Assembly: GCF_000685155.1 (NCBI RefSeq)
Contig: NZ_JMIY01000002.1
Span: 419,755-472,761 of the forward strand
Source: Candidatus Methanoperedens nitratireducens
Lineage (GTDB): Archaea; Halobacteriota; Methanosarcinia; Methanosarcinales; Methanoperedenaceae
DNA length: 53,007 bases
Reading direction: 5' to 3'
Below, piece after piece: positions 17,545-27,298 of this stretch. Under the pieces are notes generated by a model, which did not search any database, had not been told where the DNA came from, and saw only the letters and a list, made by a program, of their open reading frames with translations. Numbering within the stretch: the stretch's first letter is position 1; each line of letters starts with the position of its first letter. The position numbers and the translations under genes were made by a program.

Positions 17545-19152
17545 ATGAGCATAACAATTAATTTTGCAAAAGACAGGTACTCTCTGTATGGCCTGAGAAG
17601 TTTCCTTATAAAATACGGTATTGATCTTACAAGCACAGATCAAAGATCACAGATACGGTTTGTTTCTTTTAATCATAATAGAATCAGTCTTAAAAATATA
17701 ACCGGCTGGATTGAACTGGGGAATGAGAGATTACCTGTGTTTAGAGCTCCTCTTGACCTGGCTGATGAAGGGGATGCACTGCTAACATACTCAGGGGGTA
17801 ATAGAAAATACCCATGTGCTGTTACTGCGGGCGAGGATATCATCATAGGCCTGGATATATTCGGGCATATAGGCTACAGCCTGTCGGGATACCTTGAGAA
17901 AATATGGATGCATATAGGAGGAGAAAAGAATGGGATAGTAAACATTCCATTTGCCGATTACTATGGTGAAATTTTATTTAATTCATTGCTCAATGCCCAT
18001 AAGAGGTCAAACCTGCCCCTTGTACACAAGGCATTCTGGCCAGACGGGAAGAGATTTGCAGTCTGTCTGACACATGATGTTGATGAGATAAAAAAATTGT
18101 ACCAATGGATAACCTATCCTCTCAGATTTGCCGCCAGATATGACCTGAGGGGTATCTATAACCAGTCATCCTCATTTATACATAAGATCAGGGGAAAAGA
18201 ACCGTACTGGACTTTTGAGAGGATAATGGAACTGGAGAGTAAGCTTGGTGTCAGATCCTCTTTTTTCTTTCTTAATGAAACAGGGAAAGTAAAACTGCTT
18301 GATAAAAAAACCTGGAGGCACTCCGGCAGAAGATACAGTTTTAATGACCCGAAAGTTGCAAGTATGATAAAGGAACTGCATTCAAAGGGATGGGATGTTG
18401 GTCTGCATGGTTCTTTTTATTCACATAACGACTTTGAGAAAATACAAAAAGAAAAAGAAGCACTGGAGGGTGCACTTGGTAGTGAGGTCCATGGCATCAG
18501 GCAGCACAACCTTAATCTTAGCATCCCCCAGACATGGCTGCATCAGGAGAGGGCAGGGCTTGAGTATGATACTACCCTGGGCTTCAATAACTGTATTGGC
18601 TTTAGATGGGGCACATGCTTTCCGTTCAGGCCTTTTTACGCACATGAGGACCGCGCTCTTTCTATCCTTGAGATCCCTCTTGTGATCGAGGATCTTCCTT
18701 TTTACAGGTACAAAAACCCATGTGTAGAGGGATTAAAGGTTCTAGGAGAAGTGGAGAGGTCCGGGGGTGTAGGCACATTGCTGTGGCACCACTCAGTATT
18801 TAATGATTATGAATTCCCGGGATGGAGTGCTCATTATGAGAAAATGATAGAGTACTGCAAGAAAAAGAATGCCTGGGTTACAAGCGCCAGGGAGATCTCC
18901 AGATGGTGGATATGGAGAGAAAAAACAAGCTTTGAGTGGGATTATGAAGGTACATGCCTGAGAATAATCCCTTATCCAAAGGAGAAAAACCATTTCCTGA
19001 ATGTTTATCCACCTGAAAAGATGATTGTTAAGAAAATCTCCAATGCCAGGGTTACCGGGACAAATGGGGATCTATTTTCAATCCGAACAGATAGTCTTAG
19101 AAATAATGAGTGTGTAGAGATAGAATTCACGGAGTGGAACCATGGAAATTGA
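17545..19152 (+). CDS. polysaccharide deacetylase (NodB/CE4-like) with N-terminal extension
   Basis: About 535 residues from ATG 17545. An N-terminal region of about 165 residues without a known domain precedes a CE4-like TIM barrel. The metal/catalytic motif is CLTHDVDE (Asp and His near 177-180), followed by the second histidine motif GLHGSFYSH and GIRQHNL, then LLWHHSVFND. About 95 C-terminal residues form a beta-rich tail. There is no signal peptide, so action on a lipid-linked or cytoplasmic glycan is likely. Coupled to both neighbours (8-base gap upstream, 11-base overlap downstream). Confidence 0.88.
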   Translation: MSITINFAKDRYSLYGLRSFLIKYGIDLTSTDQRSQIRFVSFNHNRISLKNITGWIELGNERLPVFRAPLDLADEGDALLTYSGGNRKYPCAVTAGEDIIIGLDIFGHIGYSLSGYLEKIWMHIGGEKNGIVNIPFADYYGEILFNSLLNAHKRSNLPLVHKAFWPDGKRFAVCLTHDVDEIKKLYQWITYPLRFAARYDLRGIYNQSSSFIHKIRGKEPYWTFERIMELESKLGVRSSFFFLNETGKVKLLDKKTWRHSGRRYSFNDPKVASMIKELHSKGWDVGLHGSFYSHNDFEKIQKEKEALEGALGSEVHGIRQHNLNLSIPQTWLHQERAGLEYDTTLGFNNCIGFRWGTCFPFRPFYAHEDRALSILEIPLVIEDLPFYRYKNPCVEGLKVLGEVERSGGVGTLLWHHSVFNDYEFPGWSAHYEKMIEYCKKKNAWVTSAREISRWWIWREKTSFEWDYEGTCLRIIPYPKEKNHFLNVYPPEKMIVKKISNARVTGTNGDLFSIRTDSLRNNECVEIEFTEWNHGN

Positions 19153-20170
19153 GTCGAGAATCGCTGATGATAGCGATGCTGAACTGTGGGATAGGATAGT
19201 GGAATCTTCACCCCATGGCACTGTATTCCATACATGGAAGTGCCTGAAGATATTAGAGAAATATTCTAAAACAAAGCTGTACCCTGTAATAGTACAAAGG
19301 GGCATTGAACCTGTAGGGTGCATTCCCCTCTTTTACCAGAAAAAACTGTGGATGAAGCTTCTATTTTCCCCCCCGCCCCATGTAGCCATCCCCAGGCTTG
19401 GACCTGTATTAGCGGGTTATGATGGATTAAAGCAGCATAAAAGAGAATCAATTACTATAGAATTCCAAAAGAGTGTTGATGAATTTATATTCTCCAGCAT
19501 AAATCCGGATTACCTTGTCTTAAGTTCTGCGTCTTTGCAGGACTCACGCTGCTACAAGTGGGGAGGATACGATGTTGAACCGACATACAATTACATCTTC
19601 TGCCTGAATGATGAGTTAGATAAAATATGGTCGAATATCAGAAAAAACACAAAACAGGATATAAAAAGAGCGCAGAGGCGTGGTATCTCTGTAAGGGAGG
19701 GCAATAGAGAGGATATGCTGCGTGTCTATGAGCTGCTGGTGGAACGATATGCCGAGCAGGGAAGGAAAGTCCACGTCCCAAAAGACTATCTGCTTGAGAT
19801 GTACGATGCACTCTACCCCTACAATCTCAGGGTGTTTGTGGTAGAGCATGAGGGGAATGTTATTAGCGGTTCAATTGATGTTTATTTTAAACATTCAGCC
19901 GCTGCATGGATAGGTAATGTTAAGGCAGTTGAGCACGCTAACGATTTATTAGACTGGGAATGTATTAAATGGGCATATGATAATGGCTTCAAGTATTACA
20001 GGATAACAGGAACCGCAGGCGATAGAAGGCTTTATAGCTCTAATTCAAAATTCAATCCAGACCTGGTAGTTACTTTTTTGGCAGAGCGATATTCTTCCTC
20101 TATATCAAAGCTAATTACTGATATTGTTAGAAAAAACGTTAGTGTAAAGAGGTGGGTGAACAAGATATGA
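19142..20170 (+). CDS. FemAB/GNAT-like aminoacyl- or acyltransferase, copy 1
   Basis: 342 residues, a FemAB-like double-GNAT protein. The N half has HGTVFHTWKCLKILEKYS, the linker region contains the WSNIRKNTKQDIKRAQRRGISV motif typical of peptidoglycan bridge-forming FemAB relatives, and the C half has a GNAT-like core ending SNSKFNPDLVVTF. In archaeal glycan clusters these may attach an amino acid or acyl group to a sugar amine; archaea lack murein, so a bridge-forming role is excluded. The next gene is an adjacent paralogue, overlapping by 4 bases. Confidence 0.85.
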   Translation: MEIESRIADDSDAELWDRIVESSPHGTVFHTWKCLKILEKYSKTKLYPVIVQRGIEPVGCIPLFYQKKLWMKLLFSPPPHVAIPRLGPVLAGYDGLKQHKRESITIEFQKSVDEFIFSSINPDYLVLSSASLQDSRCYKWGGYDVEPTYNYIFCLNDELDKIWSNIRKNTKQDIKRAQRRGISVREGNREDMLRVYELLVERYAEQGRKVHVPKDYLLEMYDALYPYNLRVFVVEHEGNVISGSIDVYFKHSAAAWIGNVKAVEHANDLLDWECIKWAYDNGFKYYRITGTAGDRRLYSSNSKFNPDLVVTFLAERYSSSISKLITDIVRKNVSVKRWVNKI

Positions 20171-21171
20171 CCCTGGAGATAAAGGTAGCCGGTGAGTCGG
20201 ATGTAGAGAAATGGAATAGTGCAGTAGCATCATCATCGCATGGAACATTATTTCATACATGGGAATGGCTTAAGATCGTACAAAACCATACCAGCAGTGT
20301 CCTTTATCCTCTAATGGCCTACAGGGGCGAAAACCTGGTCGGAATCTATCCAGTATTTATACAAAAAAAAGGATTTTTTAATATTGCCTTCTCACCTCTT
20401 CCTAAGGCATATCTCCTGTACCTGGGGCCGGTTATCATGGATTATGATAACTTGAAGCAGAATAAAAAAGAGAGTACTTTTATGCAGCTTCAGGAAGAGA
20501 TCGATAGATTTCTCTTCATGAAACTCAAATGCAAGTATGTCAGGATTCGCTCCTCCCCTGGCCTGTTTGATTCAAGACCTTTTATATGGGGCGGATACCA
20601 GGTAGAACCACTATACACCTATCGTATTAATCTTACCGGTGGCGTAGATCGTGTATGGGAGCAGTTTGATAGAAAGCTCAGAGTAGATATTAACCGGGCG
20701 ATTAGAGAGGGTGTCAGGGTAGAAGAAGGGAATAAAGAGGATTTAAGATTTATACGCTCCTCCCTGTACAGGAGATTTGAGAGGCAGGGTTTTAAGCCAT
20801 CAGACCATAGTAGATATCTATCAGAATTATATGATACATTTTATCCAGACAACCTGAAGATTTTTATTGCTACATACAAAGGAGAGAAAGTAGGAGGTAT
20901 GATCTCTCTGTGCTACAGGGATATCATGTACCTGTGGGTGGGCGTGCCAAAATCAGATCTAAAAGGAATATCTCCTAACGACCTGGCACAGTGGGAAGCT
21001 ATAAAATGGGCATGTAATAATGGATACAGATATTACGAGGAAATGGATGGCGGCGATGATCCAAGATTGCGGCATTTTAAATCAAAATACAATCCTGAAC
21101 TTGCTATATGGTATTCAGCAGTTAAGTACTCATCATATATTTATAAAATAGCAAAAGAAACTGTAAAATAG
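20167..21171 (+). CDS. FemAB/GNAT-like aminoacyl- or acyltransferase, copy 2
   Basis: About 334 residues from ATG 20167, which overlaps the previous stop as ATGA. It is clearly paralogous to the preceding protein in the same order of motifs: HGTLFHTWEWLKIVQNH, VWEQFDRKLRVDINRAIREG, and the C-terminal HFKSKYNPELAIWYS. Divergence is moderate (roughly a third of positions shared by eye), so the duplication is not recent. Different acceptor specificity within one glycan is the simplest explanation. Cytoplasmic, no signal peptide. Confidence 0.85.
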   Translation: MTLEIKVAGESDVEKWNSAVASSSHGTLFHTWEWLKIVQNHTSSVLYPLMAYRGENLVGIYPVFIQKKGFFNIAFSPLPKAYLLYLGPVIMDYDNLKQNKKESTFMQLQEEIDRFLFMKLKCKYVRIRSSPGLFDSRPFIWGGYQVEPLYTYRINLTGGVDRVWEQFDRKLRVDINRAIREGVRVEEGNKEDLRFIRSSLYRRFERQGFKPSDHSRYLSELYDTFYPDNLKIFIATYKGEKVGGMISLCYRDIMYLWVGVPKSDLKGISPNDLAQWEAIKWACNNGYRYYEEMDGGDDPRLRHFKSKYNPELAIWYSAVKYSSYIYKIAKETVK

Positions 21172-21185
21172 GGAGGAAGAAAAGA

Positions 21186-22316
21186 ATGAATGCGGTTATC
21201 ATAAATGGTGAGTTTAATGTTGCTCTATCTGTTTTGAGATCTCTGGGAAAAAAGGATATAGATACTACTGTAGTTGCAAGTGACAGGTATGCACTGTCAT
21301 TCTATTCAAAATACTGCAACCATAAGGCAATATCTAACTACAATATTGATTTTTTCAAGAGAATGTCTGGGGAGGATATTATAATGCCTATGGATGAGGA
21401 TGTTATGCTGCTTCTTGCTAAGAATAAGCAGAGACTGAGATGCAGACTGCCATTCTCTGAATACTCTACTCTTGAAAAAATCATTAACAAATCTTCATTG
21501 ATCAGGCATGCCATGGAGAATAAGATTCCCTGCCCTAAAACATGCTTTGTTAATGGTTCAGATACTTTAGATGGGGTAGCAAAAGAACTTGATTTTCCAG
21601 TTGTAATAAAACCTAATAGCGGAACTGGCGGGAGTGGAATAGCAATAGTAGATTCACCAGAAGAACTAAAAAATACTTACAGGCATGTTTTAAAAAATTA
21701 TGGCCCGGCCTCTATTCAAGAAAAAATTCCTTTTAAGGAAAAATATAAAGTACAGGCCCTGTTAAATAGCGATTCAAAGGCAAGGAGAGTTACCGTATTA
21801 AAAGTACACAGGGCATATCCACTGGTAACAGGGCCTTCAGTTTTTGTGGAAACCGTGGAGCGGCCGGATCTAGTAAATTATAGTTTAAAGTTGCTTGAAT
21901 CCCTGAATTATTATGGTATGGCTGATTTTGATTTTGTGATAGATGAACGCAATAAAAAGCCAGTATTAATGGAAATAAATCCGAGGTTCTGGAAATCAAT
22001 TCAGGCAGCAATTACATCCGGGGTTGACTATCCGTATTTATTATATAAAATGGCAATAGAGGGGGATATCGATGTTTCACTTAATTACAAACTCGGGGTA
22101 AAGTGTCGTTTTGCCATATTTAATGACCTGTATCGTTTACTGACAGTATTAAGGGGAAACTACCCTCTCTCTTATAAACTGACCAATCTGGTTGATTATC
22201 TTAAATTTCACCAGGATGATTCATATTACATCTTTGAATTAGAGGATGTTAAGCCATTTCTGGCTTTAATCCCGATCAAACTACACAGAAAATTTGGGGC
22301 AAAGAAGGATACATAA
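21186..22316 (+). CDS. ATP-grasp ligase, copy 1
   Basis: 376 residues. N-terminal Rossmann-like preATP domain (VIINGEFNVALSVLRSLGKK), ATP-grasp core with FPVVIKPNSGTGGSGIAIV, QEKIPFKEKYKVQALLN and the metal-binding LMEINPRFWKSIQAA. It resembles the CarB-like ATP-grasp ligases that join a carboxylate to an amine in surface-glycan and peptide tailoring. A strong AGGGAGGA lies before the ATG. It is followed by a paralogue 88 bases downstream. Substrate unknown. Confidence 0.9.
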   Translation: MNAVIINGEFNVALSVLRSLGKKDIDTTVVASDRYALSFYSKYCNHKAISNYNIDFFKRMSGEDIIMPMDEDVMLLLAKNKQRLRCRLPFSEYSTLEKIINKSSLIRHAMENKIPCPKTCFVNGSDTLDGVAKELDFPVVIKPNSGTGGSGIAIVDSPEELKNTYRHVLKNYGPASIQEKIPFKEKYKVQALLNSDSKARRVTVLKVHRAYPLVTGPSVFVETVERPDLVNYSLKLLESLNYYGMADFDFVIDERNKKPVLMEINPRFWKSIQAAITSGVDYPYLLYKMAIEGDIDVSLNYKLGVKCRFAIFNDLYRLLTVLRGNYPLSYKLTNLVDYLKFHQDDSYYIFELEDVKPFLALIPIKLHRKFGAKKDT

Positions 22317-22404
22317 GGGGTGATTTAATTCTGTATATTAAATTGAAAAGCACTGGTAAGAGCGGTACTGAGCATAGAACAGGACTAATGGAAAGGAGCA
22401 AAAG

Positions 22405-23532
22405 ATGAGTGCAGTAATCACTGCTGGTGACGGTAACACTGCTTTAGCAATAACAAGGTCTCTTGGAAGAAAAAAGATAGACACTACTGTAGTTTCAAGT
22501 AATAGATACGCGTTAACTTTTTTTTCGAAATATTGCAGTCGCAGGATAGTATCTAATAACCATATTGATTTTTTTTCAAAGCTATCTGATAAAGATGTTG
22601 TAATGCCTGTGGATGAAGATCTGATGATGCTTCTGGCTAAAAATAAGGCAAGATATAAATGTAGATTACCATTTTCTGATTACCCTGTTCTTGAAAAATT
22701 AAGTAATAAATCCTCACTGGTTAAACATGCAATAGAGAATAATATCCCCTGTCCTAAAACATACTTTGTTAATGGCTCAGATAATTTAGACAGGGTAGGA
22801 AAAGAGATTGGTTTTCCACTTTTGATAAAACCTGATAGAGGAACCGGCGGGAGAGGAATAGCAATAGTGGATTCGCCAGAGGAATTAAAAAGTGCTTACA
22901 AACATGTCCTGAATAATTATGGTCCCCTGATTATTCAAGAAAAAGTTCCATTTAAGGAAAAATATAAATTGGAATTTTTGTTAAATAGAGATTCCAAGGT
23001 CAGGAGAGCGACTATATTAAAAGTAATCAGGACTTATCCTTTAAAGACAGGGCCGTCAACCTTTGTAGAAACTGTAGAGCAGCCCGATGTATTAAAGCTG
23101 GGCATGAGGTTTCTGGAACATCTGGATTATTACGGTGTAGCTGACTTTGATTTTGTAATAGATGAACGCGATAAGAAACCAAAACTATTAGAAATAAATC
23201 CGAGGTTCTGGGGCTCAGTGCAGGCAGCTATTGCGGCCGGGGTTGATTATCCATATTTGCTATATAAAATGGAGGAAGAGGGAGATATAGATGTTTCACT
23301 CAGTTACAAAACAGGATTAAAATGCCGCCATCCCGTATTTTCTGATTTATATCATTTACTCGCCATATTAAAAGGTGAATATCCTGTCAATTATAAACTA
23401 ACTGAATTAATAAATTATATTAAATTTCATGAGGATGATGCGTATTACATCTTTGAGCTTGAGGATATTAAACCATTCCTTGCCTGGATTCCAATAAAAT
23501 TCCTTAGAAGGTTAAAGCGTATAACATTCTGA
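22405..23532 (+). CDS. ATP-grasp ligase, copy 2
   Basis: 375 residues, about 65% identical by eye to copy 1 over the whole length, with the same core motifs (FPLLIKPDRGTGGRGIAIV, LLEINPRFWGSVQAA). DNA identity is also high, so this is a comparatively recent tandem duplication. The 88-base spacer 22317-22404 is non-coding with GGAG before the ATG. Both copies keep ATP- and metal-binding residues and look active. Followed after 6 bases by the flippase gene. Confidence 0.9.
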   Translation: MSAVITAGDGNTALAITRSLGRKKIDTTVVSSNRYALTFFSKYCSRRIVSNNHIDFFSKLSDKDVVMPVDEDLMMLLAKNKARYKCRLPFSDYPVLEKLSNKSSLVKHAIENNIPCPKTYFVNGSDNLDRVGKEIGFPLLIKPDRGTGGRGIAIVDSPEELKSAYKHVLNNYGPLIIQEKVPFKEKYKLEFLLNRDSKVRRATILKVIRTYPLKTGPSTFVETVEQPDVLKLGMRFLEHLDYYGVADFDFVIDERDKKPKLLEINPRFWGSVQAAIAAGVDYPYLLYKMEEEGDIDVSLSYKTGLKCRHPVFSDLYHLLAILKGEYPVNYKLTELINYIKFHEDDAYYIFELEDIKPFLAWIPIKFLRRLKRITF

Positions 23533-23538
23533 GTACAT

Positions 23539-25002
23539 ATGAAGAAGACATTAACGTTCTATTCAATCCTTTTTATACTATTTGTAGTCCTGCAAAGAGG
23601 GGTAGGCGCACTGACAAAGGTCGTGCTTGCAAATAGCATAACGCCTTATGAATATGGAATTATAACGCTGGTGGCGATCTCACTGCCTGGAATGTTCCAA
23701 CTGGTATCCACCCTCAATTTTTTTTACATACTGTCCCATGCTGGTGAGGGCAAGAACTATTTCGGATCAGCAGTGGCTTTTAGTCTACTGGTAACAACCC
23801 TCTTAGCTATTATTTTGCTTATATATAATAAAGAATTTTTTAATTACCTAAACCTGCCTATGGAGAGATGGGAACTTCTCTATATCGTGATCATAAGTTC
23901 GCTTCTTTTTATTAGCATAACCGTGGTCTTCCAGGGACTTTTTAAGGGATTGAGAATCTACTCTATGCCAGGGATAATAATGACCCTGCCATCGCTATTC
24001 AGATTAGCGGTTGTATTCATTCTAGTTTATATACTCAATATAAACTCTTTTGCTATAGTAATTCTTATTTTTGCTCTCTCTAACGCCATTCCTCTGGTAT
24101 ATATATCATTATCAGAGCGGTTCAGGAGTTATATTAGCATGATTCGGCCGATCAACATCCCGTCAAAAAGGATGTTTGTCTTTGGCGCCTCGCTCTTCAT
24201 TGTTGGCTCTTTTTCTTCAATGGGGCAGTACATAATTAAAATTGTCCTGAGCCATGATCTGGGCGTTGTATGGCAGGGCTATTATGATGTTTCTTTAACT
24301 ATCGCTTCTGTTCTGCTCTTCTCAGTGGGCACTATGAGCTACGTATCCGTACCAGAAGCAACAAATCCGAACAAAAATACTATTTATGAAAAAGGAGGGT
24401 TAGGTGATGTAACAAGAGGGCTGTTCTCTCTGCTGGTCTTTCTGATAATAATACTGTACTTCTATGCAGACTACATCGTGGTAAAATTTTTTTCAGAAGA
24501 TTATATACTTGCATCCGAGTATGTATTTATATTAGCGATAGGCTATCTTTTCAATTTTATTCAGATATTCCTTGCAAACTTGAATCTATCTTTTACCAAA
24601 AATGCAAAGGATTACATATCACTTACCATTAGAAGCTTTTTTCTCCTGCCTTTGTTCTTTTTCCTGACCAGATTCTTAATAAATTTTTTTGAAGGATACG
24701 GCTATGGAAATGGATTTGTGGGAGCATATATATCCTATACAGCTCTTTTGAGCCTGTATACACTGTTAACCATACATTACTCCAGTGATCTCTCCCCTCT
24801 TAAGATTCTCCTGCACAGGATAGATCGGCTTATTACGTCGCTTACAGTCACATTCCTGTTTTTATATTATATAGATCCACCCGTCCTGATAGGGATTATT
24901 ACCTCAGCCGCTCTATTTACATTACTGGTTATCAGCTCAGGTTACCTGAGCAAAACAATGTTCCTTGAGATCATAAGAGGCTCAAAACCAAGCCTGCAAT
25001 AA
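23539..25002 (+). CDS. Wzx-like polysaccharide flippase (MATE/MVF/MOP superfamily)
   Basis: 487 residues with about 12-14 predicted hydrophobic segments over the full length. The N-terminal pattern LQRGVGALTKVVLANSITPYEYGIITL is typical of RfbX/Wzx lipid-linked oligosaccharide exporters. It is the last gene of the plus-strand glycan run and likely moves the finished lipid-linked glycan across the membrane. It ends 7 bases before the tail-to-tail LVIVD-repeat gene. No polymerase or oligosaccharyltransferase is visible in the window. Confidence 0.92.
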   Translation: MKKTLTFYSILFILFVVLQRGVGALTKVVLANSITPYEYGIITLVAISLPGMFQLVSTLNFFYILSHAGEGKNYFGSAVAFSLLVTTLLAIILLIYNKEFFNYLNLPMERWELLYIVIISSLLFISITVVFQGLFKGLRIYSMPGIIMTLPSLFRLAVVFILVYILNINSFAIVILIFALSNAIPLVYISLSERFRSYISMIRPINIPSKRMFVFGASLFIVGSFSSMGQYIIKIVLSHDLGVVWQGYYDVSLTIASVLLFSVGTMSYVSVPEATNPNKNTIYEKGGLGDVTRGLFSLLVFLIIILYFYADYIVVKFFSEDYILASEYVFILAIGYLFNFIQIFLANLNLSFTKNAKDYISLTIRSFFLLPLFFFLTRFLINFFEGYGYGNGFVGAYISYTALLSLYTLLTIHYSSDLSPLKILLHRIDRLITSLTVTFLFLYYIDPPVLIGIITSAALFTLLVISSGYLSKTMFLEIIRGSKPSLQ

Positions 25003-25009
25003 CTATACT

Positions 25010-27028
25010 TTAATCTGCAATTGGCACAGAGAGGATATATGCTCCTGCTTTGCCAGCAGCAACAAACAGCTTTCCATCAGAGTAACGTATATCTTCTGCA
25101 TTCTCTGGCAGGTCAAAGGTATCTATTAGCTTTATGTTTGATGGGTCTGTAATGTCAAACACCCGGATATCTCCTGTAGGCCCCCCGGCTGCATAGGCGA
25201 TGTTATTATAGATATCGACTGAGCGACCAGACCATGCGCCTGAATAATCTATCTTATTAAGTAGAACAGGGTTTGCTGCATTACTTATATCGAGTGTAAC
25301 TATGCTGCTCCCGGTAAGAGCAAATGCAGTATTTCCGCTGATTGCAACATCTTTATAAGCTACTCCAGAATCGAATACACTTACAGGCACAGGATTGGTT
25401 TTTTCGCTTATATCAAATATATGCAGTCCTCTGCTGCCGCCTGCAACTGCGGCTAATAAATAGTCCTGGCCGTATTTTGCGAACCTGCTTTTTGAGGTAT
25501 TATATGCTGATTTTGATACATATACAAGCTTTTTCGGGTCGGACATACTGATAACTCCCAGTGATTTGGTGGGGTAATAGATAGAGGTGTACAGATAATC
25601 CCCGTCTGGCAGGGCATTACCATCAATATTATCCCCGTAGCGGTTCACCACAAGCTCAGGATTTTCCGGGTCAGTTATATCAATCGTATTAAGCCCTCCC
25701 CAGTCAGATGCAGCAAACAGGTAATTACCCTGTATCTCTACACCCTCATTTCTCCCCCCGCTATTAATAAATGCAACTTCTCTGGGCTCTGCAGGGTTGC
25801 TCACATCCACAACCCAGACTCCATCGTTATGGGCACCTATGTAGAGGTAATTATCTTTTAACGCTACTGAATCCGCACCACCAACCACAGGTATTGTTAC
25901 CATTAATCCTGGTTCTTTTACATCTGATGTATCATATATGACCAGACCCTTGGATTCGGCTGCAACAAATGTGTATCTGGATGTCGGGAATATTCCCTCA
26001 ATATATCCTTTAATACCTGTTCCTTTGCCAATGATTTTGATATCAGGTGGATTGGAGATGTCTATTATATCGAATCCCTGATACCTTACTGACACGTAGG
26101 CATAGTTATCAAGGATCTTGATATCATTGGCATTGATGCCCATCAGTTTTGTCACACCAATGGGATTTTCCGGGTCTGATATATCCACAACATGCACGCC
26201 CTTATGGTACTCGGCAACATATGCGTATTTTCCTTCCACAGCAACACCGGACAGGCTACTATTTCCAGAGTCTGCAGACCAGCTTCCCCTTATCGATGGA
26301 TTTACTGGATCTGTAATATCTATAATATCCAGCCTGTTATCAGATTCCATGGCAACGTACAGATAGTTATCAGATGTTGTGAGTCTTCTGGGTCTGTTAT
26401 AGCCGCCAAGTTTAAGTTTAGCTGCAAGCACAGGATTTTTCTTATCAGATATATCAACTACTAATACCCCGGCACCCGGGGCTGAGAGAAAAGCGTAATT
26501 CCCTTTGATCTCAACATCACGCAGTTGTGCTGATTTCGATGTAAGCGGCTCGATGTATGATACCATAACTGGTGAAGATGGGCTGGAGATATCAAGAATA
26601 ACAAGCCTCTTCGTGTTCGCTATGTACAGATAGCCTGAGTCGATATACAGTGCTCTCACAAGATATTCCGTATTAATTCTAAAAACGTAATCTTTCCAGT
26701 CAAGCTGCGCTATTTTGCTTTCGGATGAGGTATCATATACCCTGACCTCAGTGCCCTGACCGGCATACAGGTAACCATTCGCCTCCACCATATCAAACGA
26801 ATTTCCATTTCCAAGGTGTCCGATCTTCTGGATCTTTGAGGTAATAACTGTCGGGGTCTGTACTGGTGCTGGCTCCGGGGTTACAGTCGGAGCAGGCGGG
26901 GGATAGGTCTCTTCTCCTGTCTCAATGAAGAATATGGCAGCAACACCCGCTAATACAATTATAGTTATGACTATTGCCTTCTCCAGTTTTGTTGAATTCC
27001 GAAGCCATTTAAGGAATCTGTTATACAT
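25010..27028 (-). CDS. membrane-anchored LVIVD-repeat beta-propeller protein
   Basis: 672 residues. A single N-terminal TM helix (about 18-36) is followed by a proline/threonine linker (PPPAPTVTPEPAPVQTP) and more than a dozen LVIVD-type repeats of about 42 residues, such as YAYVAEYHKGVHVVDISDPENP and YLYIGAHNDGVWVVDVSNPAEP. These build beta-propellers on the outside of the cell. Such proteins are common surface proteins in Methanosarcinales; no catalytic motif is seen. It converges on the flippase gene and lies downstream of the CxxCH protein gene, separated by a candidate terminator. Confidence 0.93.
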   Translation of the reverse strand: MYNRFLKWLRNSTKLEKAIVITIIVLAGVAAIFFIETGEETYPPPAPTVTPEPAPVQTPTVITSKIQKIGHLGNGNSFDMVEANGYLYAGQGTEVRVYDTSSESKIAQLDWKDYVFRINTEYLVRALYIDSGYLYIANTKRLVILDISSPSSPVMVSYIEPLTSKSAQLRDVEIKGNYAFLSAPGAGVLVVDISDKKNPVLAAKLKLGGYNRPRRLTTSDNYLYVAMESDNRLDIIDITDPVNPSIRGSWSADSGNSSLSGVAVEGKYAYVAEYHKGVHVVDISDPENPIGVTKLMGINANDIKILDNYAYVSVRYQGFDIIDISNPPDIKIIGKGTGIKGYIEGIFPTSRYTFVAAESKGLVIYDTSDVKEPGLMVTIPVVGGADSVALKDNYLYIGAHNDGVWVVDVSNPAEPREVAFINSGGRNEGVEIQGNYLFAASDWGGLNTIDITDPENPELVVNRYGDNIDGNALPDGDYLYTSIYYPTKSLGVISMSDPKKLVYVSKSAYNTSKSRFAKYGQDYLLAAVAGGSRGLHIFDISEKTNPVPVSVFDSGVAYKDVAISGNTAFALTGSSIVTLDISNAANPVLLNKIDYSGAWSGRSVDIYNNIAYAAGGPTGDIRVFDITDPSNIKLIDTFDLPENAEDIRYSDGKLFVAAGKAGAYILSVPIAD

Positions 27029-27130
27029 TTATAAATCTACTATTCAATTTAATTTACAAGCTATCCCACTGAGCAATTATGAAATGGACTATGATTGAAT
27101 AAATACTTTATTATCAAAAAATGTAGGAGG

Positions 27131-27195
27131 ATAGTGGGTAGTTGGGGATTGTGGTGGTTGGTGGTGTAAAAAAAGTTTATTTTACTACCCACTAT
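27131..27195. repeat. 12-bp perfect inverted repeat with G-rich loop
   Basis: ATAGTGGGTAGT (27131-27142) pairs with ACTACCCACTAT (27184-27195) across 41 bases rich in TTGG/GGTGG. It is in the leader of the LVIVD gene, about 100-165 bases upstream of its start. It may fold in RNA, bind a protein, or be a trace of a mobile element. The rest of 27029-27298 has no gene. Confidence 0.55.
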
Positions 27196-27226
27196 TGATT
27201 CGTAGATATGCGAACTTGATATATAT

Positions 27227-27247
27227 AGTTTACGTTCTTTGTAAACT
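27227..27247. repeat. short hairpin AGTTTAC/GTAAACT
   Basis: A perfect 7-bp stem with a 7-base loop adjoins a TATATATAG stretch at 27219-27227. On the minus strand it lies between the candidate terminator and the LVIVD gene, so it could be an operator near that gene's promoter. Confidence 0.35.
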
Positions 27248-27258
27248 TACGCTTCTTT

Positions 27259-27298
27259 TGAAAAAAAAAGACTAAAGCCAGGGTTCCAGCTTCAGTTT
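27259..27298 (-). terminator. hairpin plus poly-T terminator after the CxxCH/PGF-CTERM gene
   Basis: Immediately after the stop codon the minus strand can pair CTGAAGC with GCTTTAG (one G-T pair) and then runs through nine consecutive T residues. Poly-T tracts terminate archaeal RNA polymerase, and the position directly after a gene supports this reading. Confidence 0.55.
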
